A stretch of 64,000 nucleotides of DNA from Sesamum alatum (lineage: Eukaryota > Streptophyta > Magnoliopsida > Lamiales > Pedaliaceae), in contig JACGWO010000013.1 in NCBI GenBank assembly GCA_034509735.1, positions 10,002,136-10,066,135 of the forward strand, written 5' to 3'. Shown here in pieces: positions 11,576 through 22,300 of this stretch. Made by a program: the position numbers and the translations under genes. The notes under the pieces are model-generated. The model was not told the DNA's origin. It did no database searches and saw nothing but the letters and a program-made list of their open reading frames with translations. Every line of letters begins with the position of its first letter. The first letter of the stretch is position 1.

Positions 11576-13541
11576 TGTTAGAATAGGTGACCATGTAGCC
11601 AATCTTGGCAGGCAAAATGTAACCTATGTCTAGACAATTTCAGGGTTTTGATAAATTATTAATGAATAAAGAAGTGAAATTCATTTGGCATTGCTTTGTT
11701 TGTGTTCACTTTATCTGCATTACATATCTGTTCACTATGAAAACAAAGCCCACGGACTGAAAAATGTATTTCGGGGACTGGGACTACGATTGGAGGTAGG
11801 TCCATGAAATCAGTCCCGCCGAATCAGTCCGAAAATCTCCAAGTCAAGGAATCTCGAAAATGGGTACCGAGATTCCCCTTGAGACTTGCATTAACCATCT
11901 GCTGTCGTATTTCATCAATGTGTGACGAAGGTCGTCTAAGCAGTATTAGTGGGTTAGCCTGCTAGAGAGCAGCTGACTGAGGTGACCCGCGGGAACCGTC
12001 TTACGGAGGACCTTGAGTATGGTCGGCTAGGTATGACGTTTGTTCCCGGTTCCAACAGTACAGGTCAAGTCCTTCGACTTGAGGAACTACTGAGTTTACC
12101 TGTATGTCTGGGCTGTATCTTAGATATGGTGAGAGATTGCCAAGAAACATTTGAGTAGTCATAAGCCATGTCTAGTGCAGCTCCGGTGTACAGAGTGACA
12201 GTAGTTTCCAAGAAAGGATCTGTCTCCTGTCGAAAGGCATTGACAGTTGAGTCTCACATATGCTCTATGTCCTGTCCCTAAAATCTGTGGCCACAGTAGC
12301 TGAACAGAAGGGAAGGTTTCCCTTGCGGCGTTTAGTAAAGGACAGACTGACACTTAGGTCCAAAATGGGTACCTGCACTTTCCGTGCCCTAGACCCTAAG
12401 TGGTGAGACCGAAGACAGAAGGACAAGTGTACTGTTAGAGCCTAAATGTTCATCCCCGAATATTTTTCTAGTCTCTAGTGCCATGGACCGTTGCTAGATG
12501 GCCACCCATGGTGACGGGCGGATTCTAGGAATCCGACCAAGTCTAGCTGAAAGGTGAACCTAAAGAGTCACACACAATCCACACACATTAAGTATTTAAT
12601 TTAGAATTAAATATTGGAGAAATTGAATGATTTAATTGGATTTAATCGGGTGCTTAATTTTCTTGGAGAGAATTAATTCCTTTTTTTAGATAAAAGGGAT
12701 TAATCTAATAAATTAAATTTATTAGAAAAATAATTTAATGGGCCTAGGATAAATATTTATATTTATTATATTTATTTATTGCCCTTTGGAATATTTAAAT
12801 AGGTTTTAAATATTTCATTAAATTAAATTAATAGTTGAGATTAAAAGGAGATATGGATGGCTAGGATTAATTTGACTAGGTCAAATTACTACTTTGACTA
12901 GGTCAAAATCCTAGTCAAAATAGTCTTCTTTAGAGTTGGAGTTTGAAGAGGATTAAACTCCTCCTCTATATATAGTCCTACCCGCTAACCATAAGAGAGA
13001 TGATGAAACTCCAACAGACACACACACTCTCTCGTGCTCTCTCCTCTCGTCCGCCCTCTCTCTCTCTCTCTCTCCAAGAATATTATTTTCTTGTTCTTTT
13101 GTTCTTGGAATAATTGAACATAGGAGGATTAATCTCGTTAACCTAATAACGTGTGATTGATCCATCCTCTCCAAAATACTTTTTCGTTCGCTAGCATGCC
13201 GTGCAAGATACGTGGGTGGATTGCGTGTCACAATTTGGAGAATCTCACATACGAGATTTGGTGCAAATCGGGGAGCAACTCGAGTACCGGTTAGCAGATG
13301 AAAACGATAAATCGGTAATTCCCCTTTATGTTTTCGTCTCTTTTTATTTTAAATCCTATCCCTCCATGATTGTTTATATGCTTTTAATTCATGAGATATA
13401 CCGAACACTCGGGAACTTCAAGGGTACACTCCTTGAACGTGTTCTTTAATTTACGTAAAAGCATGCTTAATTTTTTGTTATTTAATTTTATACCGCGCTT
13501 CCGCATTCACGCTATTTCCCGGGAGGAACCACAATCTTTCA
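11576..13541 (+). mobile_element. Solo LTR S2 (1966 bp) with 5 bp target duplication
   Basis: It begins TGTTAGAATAGGTGACC and ends CACAATCTTTCA. The duplication TGTGT is exact at 11571-11575 and 13542-13546. There is no coding interior. It lies in the deleted leader of E1, so it inserted after that deletion. Confidence 0.92.
12871..12974 (+). promoter_or_regulatory. S2 promoter: TTGAC array and TATA box
   Basis: TTTGACTAGGTCAAA occurs twice at 12871-12910, with CCTAGTCAAAAT behind it. TATATATA follows at 12967-12974, then a CA/CT-rich stretch near 13017-13075. Confidence 0.65.
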
Positions 13542-13546
13542 TGTGT

Positions 13547-14009
13547 ATCACTGGCCTAGTGGCCAGCAGCTAGGCGCCTGCGCAAAGCGTGCACACGCGC
13601 GCACAGGCGCCTACCTGCGTGCGGCGCAGTCTGCGCGGCCGCCCCTGCCAGCACGCACGCTGGCAGGCACGCATGCCAGGCCGCGCGCAGGCGTGAGCCC
13701 CCGCGCGTCCGCCAACCAGTGGTCGGCCGGCAGGGGCGGCAGGTAACTGCTGCCTCTACTGTCCGTTTTTTTTTTTCAAATATTTTCGATTTCTCATTTC
13801 AGTACATTAATATATATAAAAAATAAACTGAATATAAACATGCAATTTTTAAGATCTAATCTATAAAATCGCATGTACAATTTCCATCAAATTCAAACAA
13901 ATGAACAAGCATATTCATTCATATAGTCATACAATTACACATGCTCATAAAGCCGTAAAAGCAAGTTGTGCATGCCAAGCACATAGATCTATGCCCCTTA
14001 CATCGAACC
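13547..14009 (-). other. E1 leader with GC-rich block
   Basis: Positions 13547-13745 are strongly GC-rich with alternating GC and CG steps, while the rest is AT-rich. Comparable GC blocks occupy the same leader position in E2 (21455-21790), E3 (36785-36905), the stub (40128-40200) and E4 (about 49540-49580), but their sequences differ. The short open frames across it are not conserved between copies. Confidence 0.6.
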
Positions 14010-14023
14010 GGGCTCTGATACCA
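14010..14023 (-). other. Primer binding site of E1
   Basis: On the minus strand it reads TGGTATCAGAGCCC, matching the initiator tRNA-Met 3' end used by many plant copia elements. It lies two bases inside the 5' LTR. Confidence 0.85.
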
Positions 14024-14025
14024 CT

Positions 14026-14690
14026 TGAAGGACAAGCGAGAGACGGAAAGGCAATAATTTAAAATCACATAAATTATCACATAATCATTAAAATACCAAG
14101 GGGTGTACCCTTGGGTGCTGAACCGGGTGTTCGATGAAGGATGTAACAATATTAAAAGCCTATATTGTACATAGAGCATAGAGATAAAAGAATACTACAA
14201 TAGCGTAAAATCAAAGTTACCTTTGTAGTTCTAACACTTGCACGGCTACTAACGTTGTTCCTCTCCGAAAATGCGCACCAAGTTCAAAACGTATGAACTC
14301 TCTAGAGGTAATCCACACCACACCGGAAGAGATGCACGTTTTTTTAAGGACAAGGGGATCCACCCGGGAGCACGAGCGGAAGCGTGAGAACGCAAAATAT
14401 GTAAATTTAAATCGCATAAATAAACGCAAAAATCATAAAATCCCAAGGGTGTTCCCTTGAGCACTCAACCAGGTGTTCGATGTAGAATGTATCAATATTA
14501 TAAGCGTATATTGAAGATAGGGCATAGTAACGAAAAACAAACTACGAAAGCGTAAATGCCGAAGTTACCTATATAGTTTTCTCGTATATGGCTACTTGTG
14601 TTGTTCCTCTCCGGAAATGCTCACAAACTTCAAATGTATGAACTCTCCAAAGGTGATCCACACCACACCGGAAGAAATACACGTTTTCTT
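14026..14690 (-). repeat. Tandem duplication of the LTR 3' part, about 318-345 bp
   Basis: Both units run from an AAGGACAAG block through CAAGGGTGTTCCC-type sequence and TTGTTCCTCTCC to CACACCACACCGGAAGA. The second unit retains the block CACCCGGGAGCACGAGCGGA, which the first lacks. The LTR at 37171-39378 has only one unit. Confidence 0.75.
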
Positions 14691-16515
14691 TGCTAGAAGA
14701 AGACGGATCTAAGAGGATTCGGTTTAAGAAAAAGAACACTATTAATTAGTGTTTTTCTTAAACTTACTTTGTTCTTCCAAATGATCCTAGATCAAATGAA
14801 GAACAAAGGGGATGTGTGTGAGAGAGAGAGAGTGGCCGAAAATTAGAGAGAGAGGAGTGTAATTTTTGTTCTTCTTTTTCCTAGAAAAAGATGAATACTG
14901 ATTCTCTTGCTTAGATGTTTTGTATATGCTCATATATATACAAAATTAATGTGATTATTGGAATGTGTCTAGGTTCATCCCAATCAATCCCACTAATTCA
15001 TCAATCAAGCCTACCATCTCTTAAGGTATGATTTAATCATACCAAAGGAGAGAGGCTTGATTTGAATTAGTGGTCGATTTTTACACCTTGAAAAGTTGTA
15101 ATTTTCGGCCATGCCCAATAAAGGAAGAAGTCCAACTTCTTCCTATTCCAAAACTGGAATTAACACACCTCTTGGGCCAAAATTTAACGAATCGGGTTCC
15201 ACTGAAATCCAATTACAACGAACCCTAAAATTAAATCCCATTTAACATTAGGTCCACTTCAATAATTCTCATTGATCTTTTAATTCAATTAAAAGATCCG
15301 ATCTTTCGTCTCTCCATGTTAACCTATAAATCCTATTTATCGATTAAAAGAGGGTCGGATACAATATTGGGCCGTCCATCTAATGGACAATCTATTAACT
15401 AATCAAATTACTTAATTATCCTCCAAAATTGACTCCAAGTCAATCTCTCAACCTTCTCGGTGATTTGTGCGTGACCCTTTAGGTTCACCCTCAGCTAGAC
15501 TTAAGCTCGTGTCCAACAGGGGCCCATTACCATGGGTGGCCATCTAGCAACGGCTCATGGCACTAGAGAATAGATGAATGTTGGCGTGAAAATTTAGGCG
15601 CCGATTCCGTACGGGTACGGTTATTCCATCTACCGTCTCCCGGCCTTAGTCTAGGGTATGGAATTAGGCGTCGGTTCCCATCCTTGACTAGGCATCTATG
15701 CTTATACTCGAGACTACGCATGCCTCATTGCATCGACACATGAACCCATTTCCTATTCGACCAACCATTGTGGCTACAGGTTTATACAACATGAATGTAT
15801 CTCCGAGTGCATAGGAGATACCTCTGTCACATAGTGACAGGGGACAGATCCTCTTCTTGGAACCCACCGTCCTCGCTACACATTTTGACTGCACTGGACA
15901 AGGCTTATAATGATCATCTTACAAAATGATCACCACTCGCCAGATCCAAGATACAACCGTCCTGTGCACGTGATTGCATGGTTCCTCAAGTCTGACTACT
16001 ACTCCGGTACTATCAGAACCGGAGAAAGCCAATCATACCAACCAATCCTCCAAGGCTTCCATGTGATGATCCCCGTGAGTCAGTCCAGTCGGCTCGACCC
16101 CAGTCGACCAACCCATCAAGATCGTGTAGGCGTCCCACGCCTGTCGCCGATGAAACACAGCACTCATCAAATGAACACGACTCTTGATGCAAGTCACCAT
16201 AGGACTCTCGATGCCCTGTCCCAAGGTCCTCGACTTGGAACATTTCAGACCCAACTCTCAGTTAGTTAGTTTCATGACCACTATCCAATGCGTGGCCCAA
16301 CTGCATGAGTTGTTAACTATGATATGTGGGCTTTGTTGCGATATAAGTAAAACATTGTTTTAACATATGATAAATAAGCGCAACAAAGTATATACCATTG
16401 GTGACGAACACTCATTTTATTCATCACATAATATTACATTATATCAAGTTGTCAAATAGGTTACATAATGCCAAACCTATTAGCTTTCTGGTCACCTATT
16501 TTAAAAATTTTAACA
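14026..16515 (-). repeat. 5' LTR of copia element E1 (2490 bp, with internal duplication)
   Basis: On the minus strand it runs from a diverged start TGTTAAAATTTTTAAAATAGG near 16515 to CTTGTCCTTCA at 14026, next to the PBS. The last third is present twice in tandem (14026-14343 and 14344-14690). The start carries a small insertion compared with TGTTAGAATAGG. It lies in the leader of another element, whose own PBS is at 16547. Confidence 0.8.
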
Positions 16516-16546
16516 TGTAAATCCTTAAAGCCACAACACCAAACGG

Positions 16547-16559
16547 GGCTCTGATACCA
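16547..16559 (-). other. Primer binding site of a disrupted element (B)
   Basis: TGGTATCAGAGCC on the minus strand is one base from the LTR end TTTCA. Only about 30 bases of its leader remain before the E1 LTR at 16515, so E1 inserted into the leader of element B. Confidence 0.8.
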
Positions 16560-16560
16560 C

Positions 16561-17562
16561 TGAAAGAATCGGGTACGGCCCGGGAACGCAGCGAAAGCGT
16601 AAAATGCAAAATTTAAATGCGTAATTTAAACGAGTTCAAAGGGGTGTTCCCTTTGAAGTTCCCGAGCGTTCGGTGTATGTCAAAGCATGAATTAAAGAGG
16701 AGAAGAATGCTGGACATGTGGCTAAAAGGATATGAACAAAAGAGACATGAAAACGTAAAGAAACCAATCTTTGATCATAACATGTATAACTGGTACGTGC
16801 ATTGTTCCCTTTTTTGTTTCTCCTTCCGTTCACTTGAGAATTCAGCGTAGAATTCCTCTAGTTTGTCCACATCACACCATGGAAGAGTTCTCTAAACTAT
16901 TTCTAGATAGTAGTAGAGAAGTGAAGAAAAATAATTCCAAAACAACACTATTGATTAGGCTGGATAAGGCTTATAATCAATGTGTCCCAGACACGGACAT
17001 CTCTTGCCAGATCCTAGATACAACCATGATATGCATGCGACTTCCATGATTCCTCAAGTCCGAGGACTAATCTCGTACTATCGGAGTCGAGAATTCTAGT
17101 ATACCGACCAAGCCTTGGGGCTTCCATATGACAATTCTCGCAAGTCAGTTCAGTCAACTGGCACCCTTGTCAACTAACCCACTAATATTGCATAGACGTC
17201 CAACGTCTGTCATCGATGAAACACGACACTCATCCAATAAATACAATCCTTAGTGCAAGTCTCTATAGGACCCTCGATGCCCTGTCTCGAGGTCCTCAAC
17301 TTGGAACATTTTAGACCCCTCAAAAGTTGGTTTCATAGCTGTCATCCAATGCGCAGCTCAACTACATGGGTTATCCAATTGGTCTGTGGGCATTTGGTGT
17401 GATGTTAAAACGCTGTTTAATGTAATTAGTAAGCACAACAAACACATAGTGCCAAGTATTAATACTTACTATATTCATCAAGTCAATATTACTTTAATAA
17501 AGATTGATAAATAGTACCCAAAACTACCAATCCAATTGGCTTTCTGGTCACCTATTGTAACA
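16561..17562 (-). repeat. 5' LTR of element B, internally deleted
   Basis: It starts TGTTACAATAGGTGACC on the minus strand at 17562 and ends CCCGATTCTTTCA at 16561. Compared with the LTR at 49774-51965 about 1.2 kb is missing near 16958, where TATTGATTAG is joined directly to CTGGATAAGGCTTATAATC. Confidence 0.75.
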
Positions 17563-17858
17563 GTTTTAGAGGGTCTCTACGATGGGATCTTGTTGTCAAA
17601 TCCGCGAACAACCATGTAGCTGAACAAAGAACGCTACGAGGGTAAGTGTCCTTGTTACGTTTCTTGTTCCTCTCTTCTACCCTAGGCCTCCATGAATCTT
17701 GTTTGTATTTCTTTTATTGATGGAATACACCGAACGCCCGGGAGAATCAAGGGAACACCCCTTGATCAGGTTTTAAATTCTACTTTAAACGTTTAAATGT
17801 TTATGCATGCTTTACCGCTTTCCCACGCTTCCACCACACTACTCCCTGGCCGATCTGG
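17563..17858 (+). repeat. LTR fragment, U5 end, forward orientation
   Basis: TTAGAGGGTCTC, CGAACAACCATGTAGC, ATACACCGAACGCCCGGGAG and ACACCCCTTGATC match the final 300 bases of the LTR at 420-2749. Its first part is absent, and it abuts element B on the left and an inverted LTR piece on the right. Confidence 0.7.
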
Positions 17859-18365
17859 CTTGCTTAGTCTAGGGTATAGAATTGGGCGTCGGTTCCCATA
17901 CTTGACTAGGCGTATATACTTAATACTTGAGACTACGCATGCCTCATTACATCGATGCAAGAAACTATTTCCTACTCGATTAACCACTGTGGCTATAGAT
18001 TCAAGCAACATGAACGTGTCTCCAAATGCTTAGGAGATACCTCTGTCACATCCTGACAGGGGACAGATCCTCTTCTTGAACCCATACCATCCTTGCTACA
18101 CACTTTGACTGCACTGGACAAGGCTTATAATGAACATGTCCACGACATGACCACCTCTCGCCAGATCCAAGATACAGCCATCGTGTGCACGTGGCTGTTA
18201 TGGTTCCTCAAGTCCGAGGACTACTCCCGTACCATCAGAACTGGGAAAATTCAATCATACTGACCAAGCCTCCAAGGCTTCCATATGATGATCCCCACGA
18301 GTGAGCTCAGTCGGCTTGACCCCAGTAGACCAAACCAATTGGCTTTCTGGTCACCTATTCTAACA
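17859..18365 (-). repeat. LTR fragment, start of U3, reverse orientation
   Basis: On the minus strand it starts TGTTAGAATAGGTGACCAG at 18365. A deletion near 18333 joins the first about 35 bases to sequence several hundred bases downstream in a complete LTR. It ends near CTTAGTCTAGGGTATAG (about 17865). Confidence 0.7.
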
Positions 18366-19530
18366 AACACAACATCAAAAGCCTTAGGGCCGAATTTCTT
18401 TCTCTTGTGTCCTGGGACCAACACTTTTGCTTGGCACGCCCACGCTCGAAAGTATTTCAGGCTCGATTTCGTTTCTTTCCATAATTGAAAGGAGTACTAG
18501 TATTGTATTTCAGAGGGACTTTATTCAAAATATGGCAAGTCGTATTCAAAGCCTTTCCCCACAAATACTTAGGTAATCCAGAGTTTAACAAAAGATTGTT
18601 AATCATGTCTTTAAATGTTCTATTCTTTCGTTCAACTATTGCATTAAACGAAGGGGAAATGGATGAGTTTCTTCAAAAATTATGGCAAAACTTTGTCAAT
18701 GTTCACTAAATTTACTCGACTCATATTCTCCTCTGTATCATACCTTAATCGTTTAAGTTTCTTACCAGTTTGGGTTTCTGCTTCGTTTTTAAACAAAAAA
18801 AATCTAAGGCTTTATCCTTGTTTCAAATGAGAAAATCATAACATTATCTACTACAATCATCTTTAAAGGTGATAAAATTCCTGTGAACTGACAAATATCA
18901 GTGTGAACTCAATCAAATATTTCTGAATCCTTTTCTAATGATTGATAGAATTTCCTAACATGAGCTTCTACACAAACTTGGAATTTGTGACCTCGATCAA
19001 TATTATAATTCATCATTCGTTTGATGGAACCTAAATTTGAATGGCCTAATCTACTATGCCACAAATTAGATGATTCGACATTCATGATAATAGAATCAAA
19101 AATAGCAGTTTATTGCATTCAACATGAACTTTAAATAAACCATCAGACAAATAACCTTTGCCAACAAAAATACCAAATTGTTGAATTAGAACTTTATTGA
19201 ATTTAAATTCAGATCCCTCACTAACTATTACAGAACCACTTATTATATTTCTCCTAACAGTAGGTACATGGTGAACTCTTTTCAAAGACAGAACATGCCC
19301 TGAAGGAAACTTCAAGTCCACGCTTCCTATCCCAAGTACTTCAGCTGTACTGAAGTTCCCGTACTTACTGTCCTTCGTTGATGGCCTGATAAGACATAAA
19401 AAGCGATTTATCAGCACAAACGTGGATATTTGATCCAGTGTCAATCAACCAATCAAAAGTTTCATAATGGTTAGGAGTTCGGGTCTCATAGATACATACC
19501 CTTCAGTTGCTCGTGATGTGGTAGTGGTAG
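18366..19530 (-). pseudogene. Copia protease to integrase fragment, decayed
   Basis: The minus strand encodes a protease-region segment with GIGSVDLKFPSGHVLSLKRV and HHVPTVRRNIISGSVIVSEG. It then encodes integrase core pieces: HKDEALDFFFKFKAEVETQT, GKKLKRLRYD, ERKNRTFKDMINNLLLNSGL and PKYLWGKA. Many stops and frameshifts are present. RT and RNase H are absent. Inverted LTR starts border both ends (18365 and 19531). The integrase matches copia, but it is not the close E3/E6 type. Confidence 0.75.
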
Positions 19531-19733
19531 TGTTAGAATAGGTGACCAGAAAGCCAATTGGATTGGCAGTTTTGGGTACTATTTAACAATTTTTATTAAA
19601 GTAATATTGACTTGATGAATATAGTAAGTATTCATCCTTAGCACTATGTGTTTGTTGTGCTTACTAATTACGCTAAATAGCATTTTAAACGTCACAAAAA
19701 ATGTCCACAGACCAATTGAATAATCTAGTATGC
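19531..19733 (+). repeat. LTR fragment, first about 200 bp, forward
   Basis: It begins TGTTAGAATAGGTGACCAG and continues with AAAGCCAATTGGATTGG, like the start of the LTRs of element B and E4. It stops abruptly near 19733, where copia gag sequence in the opposite direction begins. Confidence 0.75.
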
Positions 19734-19734
19734 C

Positions 19735-20056
19735 GGTCCGGGACTGCATAGTAATCCTTCAGGCGAGCCATCATGGAAGGAACGTCGTCTAGCCTCTCAT
19801 ACTACTTTTGTATCTCATTAGTCATGGATGCCAGTATGATTCTATGGACTTTGCGGTTATCCTGATGCCAAGTCTCGAACGTCTCACGTTCTTCGGGCGT
19901 GGATCCTTTCGGAAAAGTCCAAGAAAACGGCTTGTCCATGACATAGCCTTGGTTCTCATAATTGAGGACTATCTTCAGATTGCGCAACCAGTCGTTGTAA
20001 TTTGTTCCACTAAATTTGTTTGTCTCAAGTACGGTTGATAACGGGTTCTTAGACAT
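19735..20056 (-). pseudogene. Copia gag N-terminus of element E2
   Basis: The start codon is at 20054-20056. The product begins MSKNPLSTVLETNKFSGTNY and continues NDWLRNLKIVLNYENQGYVM, matching the gag start of E3 and E6 (MSKNPLTMILETN). It ends in ILASMTNEIQK followed by a stop in the position where E3 also has a stop. The frame resumes as YERLDDV and is cut at 19734 by an LTR fragment. The rest of gag-pol is missing. Confidence 0.85.
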
Positions 20057-21796
20057 GGTTTTAAATCTACATTTAAAAATGCAATATAATCAGTAGAATT
20101 AAAATGGTTTGTAATAATAATTAAATACTTTGACTTCAGTCATTTAATGCTCCCACTATTTCTATGAAAACAAGGCACTTTCAAACGTTGTTTTCAGGAA
20201 ACCCTTTCCTAGTGGGCTTAGGATCCACAACGATGTTTTCCATACCCCGCTTTTACGATTCGCATGAAAAATAACTTGTGGGAGGTATTCCATACTATTC
20301 TCGTCTAATGAGATTCCCAAGATGTCTTGCCTCACCCTTTTACGTGGTCCCGAGGACTCCAAGCTAATCACGTTATTCAGGCGTTAGACCCGACCCAATC
20401 AACCGAATCATAGCACTCACTGCTACCCCCACGACTCCTGAGACAGGCAACAGAAGGGTATTCACTTTGTTCACAACAAAGTGCAACTTATTTTCAAGAC
20501 AAGAGACGTGCCACGACTTGTGAGGCCACGCAATTAACTGAAACTAGCTTCCTCACTTTGTCATGGATGGAAGGCTTGGACGAACTATTAGAGTTCTACT
20601 CCATTTATTAAGGGTCTAATATTTTAACTTGGTCCAACCAAGTGAGAGTTTAATGACCGAGATCTCATTATATCAGATACATGATGCATAGATCGTTTTG
20701 CATATAGCAATAATACAATAAATAAACCATTCATCCATCATATAAGCCACATGCAAAATAAAAGCCTAGCACGCCCCTGTTAGATGATCACAAGTCTGAA
20801 TCCTATACGACCCACTGAAGCCGCAATGGATCTATAGTCAATCTAAGGTTGGTCCTACACTATTACATTCAACAATAGAAACCCATCAACACACTGATGA
20901 GCCTTGCCTCTTTTCCACCAGGTCTCCATGGAACTCCTTGGATCCTCCTTTCTGGGCCATCCTTTATCTTCTTCATCAAAAATAAAATAAAACCTCACAT
21001 CTATACTACTCTCGTTACAACTTAAAAAGAAACCCCGGTTAACACCCGGGGGAGTACATTTGGAGGGAGATAGAAGGCCTTATTATTCCAAGGCAACCAG
21101 AAGAGAGAGGGGGGGGGGGGGGAATAAATGAGGCACACAGGCCCAACACAAAATAAAAACCATACATTCGATCTAGGGCTTGTGATCATCCATTCTCATT
21201 AAACGCAAATAATATTGCACATAATCCATGATATCCAACATCATCAATCCATAAACCAAAATAAAATAATTTCTACACTCAAAATTTGTGCAACAATAGC
21301 AATCCTTTTCTTGTTAGGAAAACCTCTCCTCATTATTCAAACAATATTAAATTTTTTGTGGTTCTAAATAATGGCTTTAAGAAAAACATGCACAAATAAT
21401 AAAATATTTCCAGAAAATTAATTCTGAAAATAGAACAAGAAAAACCAACCGGAGACGGCTGAGGGGCGTTGCCGGGCCGGAAAATACAGGTTGGCAGGCC
21501 CAGCCTGCCGCATGCACGCGTGCGCAGGCCCCCTATCTGCGTGTGCGCGTGCGCCTGGCTTCGCCTCTTGCGCGAGTGGCCATAGGCAAGCTGGATCTGC
21601 CTACCTGCGCGCGCTGGCAGCACTGCCGCGCGGCCGCGTACAGGCGCCCTTGCTTGTGCACGCTGCCTTGCCGCACAACCTGTAGTCAGCGCGCGCGCGC
21701 AGGCTCCATTGCTTGTGTGCACGCGCACCTGGCAGTGCATCCTGTGCGTGTGGCCGACAGTGCCGCTTGCTGCCCACGCGCACTGTGCGTGCCTAT
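20057..21796 (-). other. Leader of E2, including GC-rich block
   Basis: Long untranslated leader matching those of E3 and E4: TCCCACTATTTCTATG next to gag, a block with GATCACAAG, and an AT-rich part. A 14-base G run lies at 21109-21122. A GC-rich block with GCGCGCGCGC at 21691-21700 occupies about 21455-21790. The PBS is missing; the GC block runs straight into the LTR end at 21797. The 206-codon open frame at 21333-21953 crosses LTR and leader and is not conserved. Confidence 0.65.
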
Positions 21797-22300
21797 GTGG
21801 ATCGTCATGGGAGGAGCGCGAATGCGAAAGTGCGATATAAATAAAAAAAAATATGAAATATAACATGCTTGTACAGAAATGTAAATACACGTTCAAGGGG
21901 CGTTCTTTTGAACCTCCCAAGTGTTCAGTGTATCTCATGATTAAAATAAACATGAAATTATCATGGTCGCCTTAGGGTGGAAACGAAAACTATAAATAAA
22001 AACCTACCCAGTTGTAGTTTTATCTTCGTACCGCTACACGCGTTGTTCCATGTTTTGCCACCAAGATCCCAATGATAGGAACCCTCTAAATCGTCCATGC
22101 AATCCTACCGGTTCTTGATCCTCGTGCTAGAAAGAAATAAAGAGTATATTTAGGGATGACGAATTGACCAACCGTTATTAATTAACGTGATCAATCTGTC
22201 TAAAGTCCACTTGTATAAAAAAAAACAAAGGAACTGGGATCCTTCTTGGAGGAAAAAGGAGAAAGGGACGAGAGAGATAGAGATCCGTCGGTGGTGTGTG
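21797..22300 (-). repeat. LTR of E2, 3' part (split by S3)
   Basis: On the minus strand it carries the typical LTR end: GAGATACACTGAACACTTGG, the region before CGCATTCGCGC, and GACGATCCAC at 21797. The last about 12 bases are missing. The LTR continues beyond the inserted S3 at 24296. Confidence 0.75.

Noticed and set aside
13543..13746. Ala/Arg/Pro-rich open frames in GC-rich blocks
   Set aside because: They arise from GC composition; the blocks are not conserved between elements in any frame.
21333..21953. 206-codon open frame on the minus strand
   Set aside because: It spans the LTR end and a GC-rich leader block where stop codons are rare by composition. No equivalent frame exists in the leaders of E1, E3 or E4.
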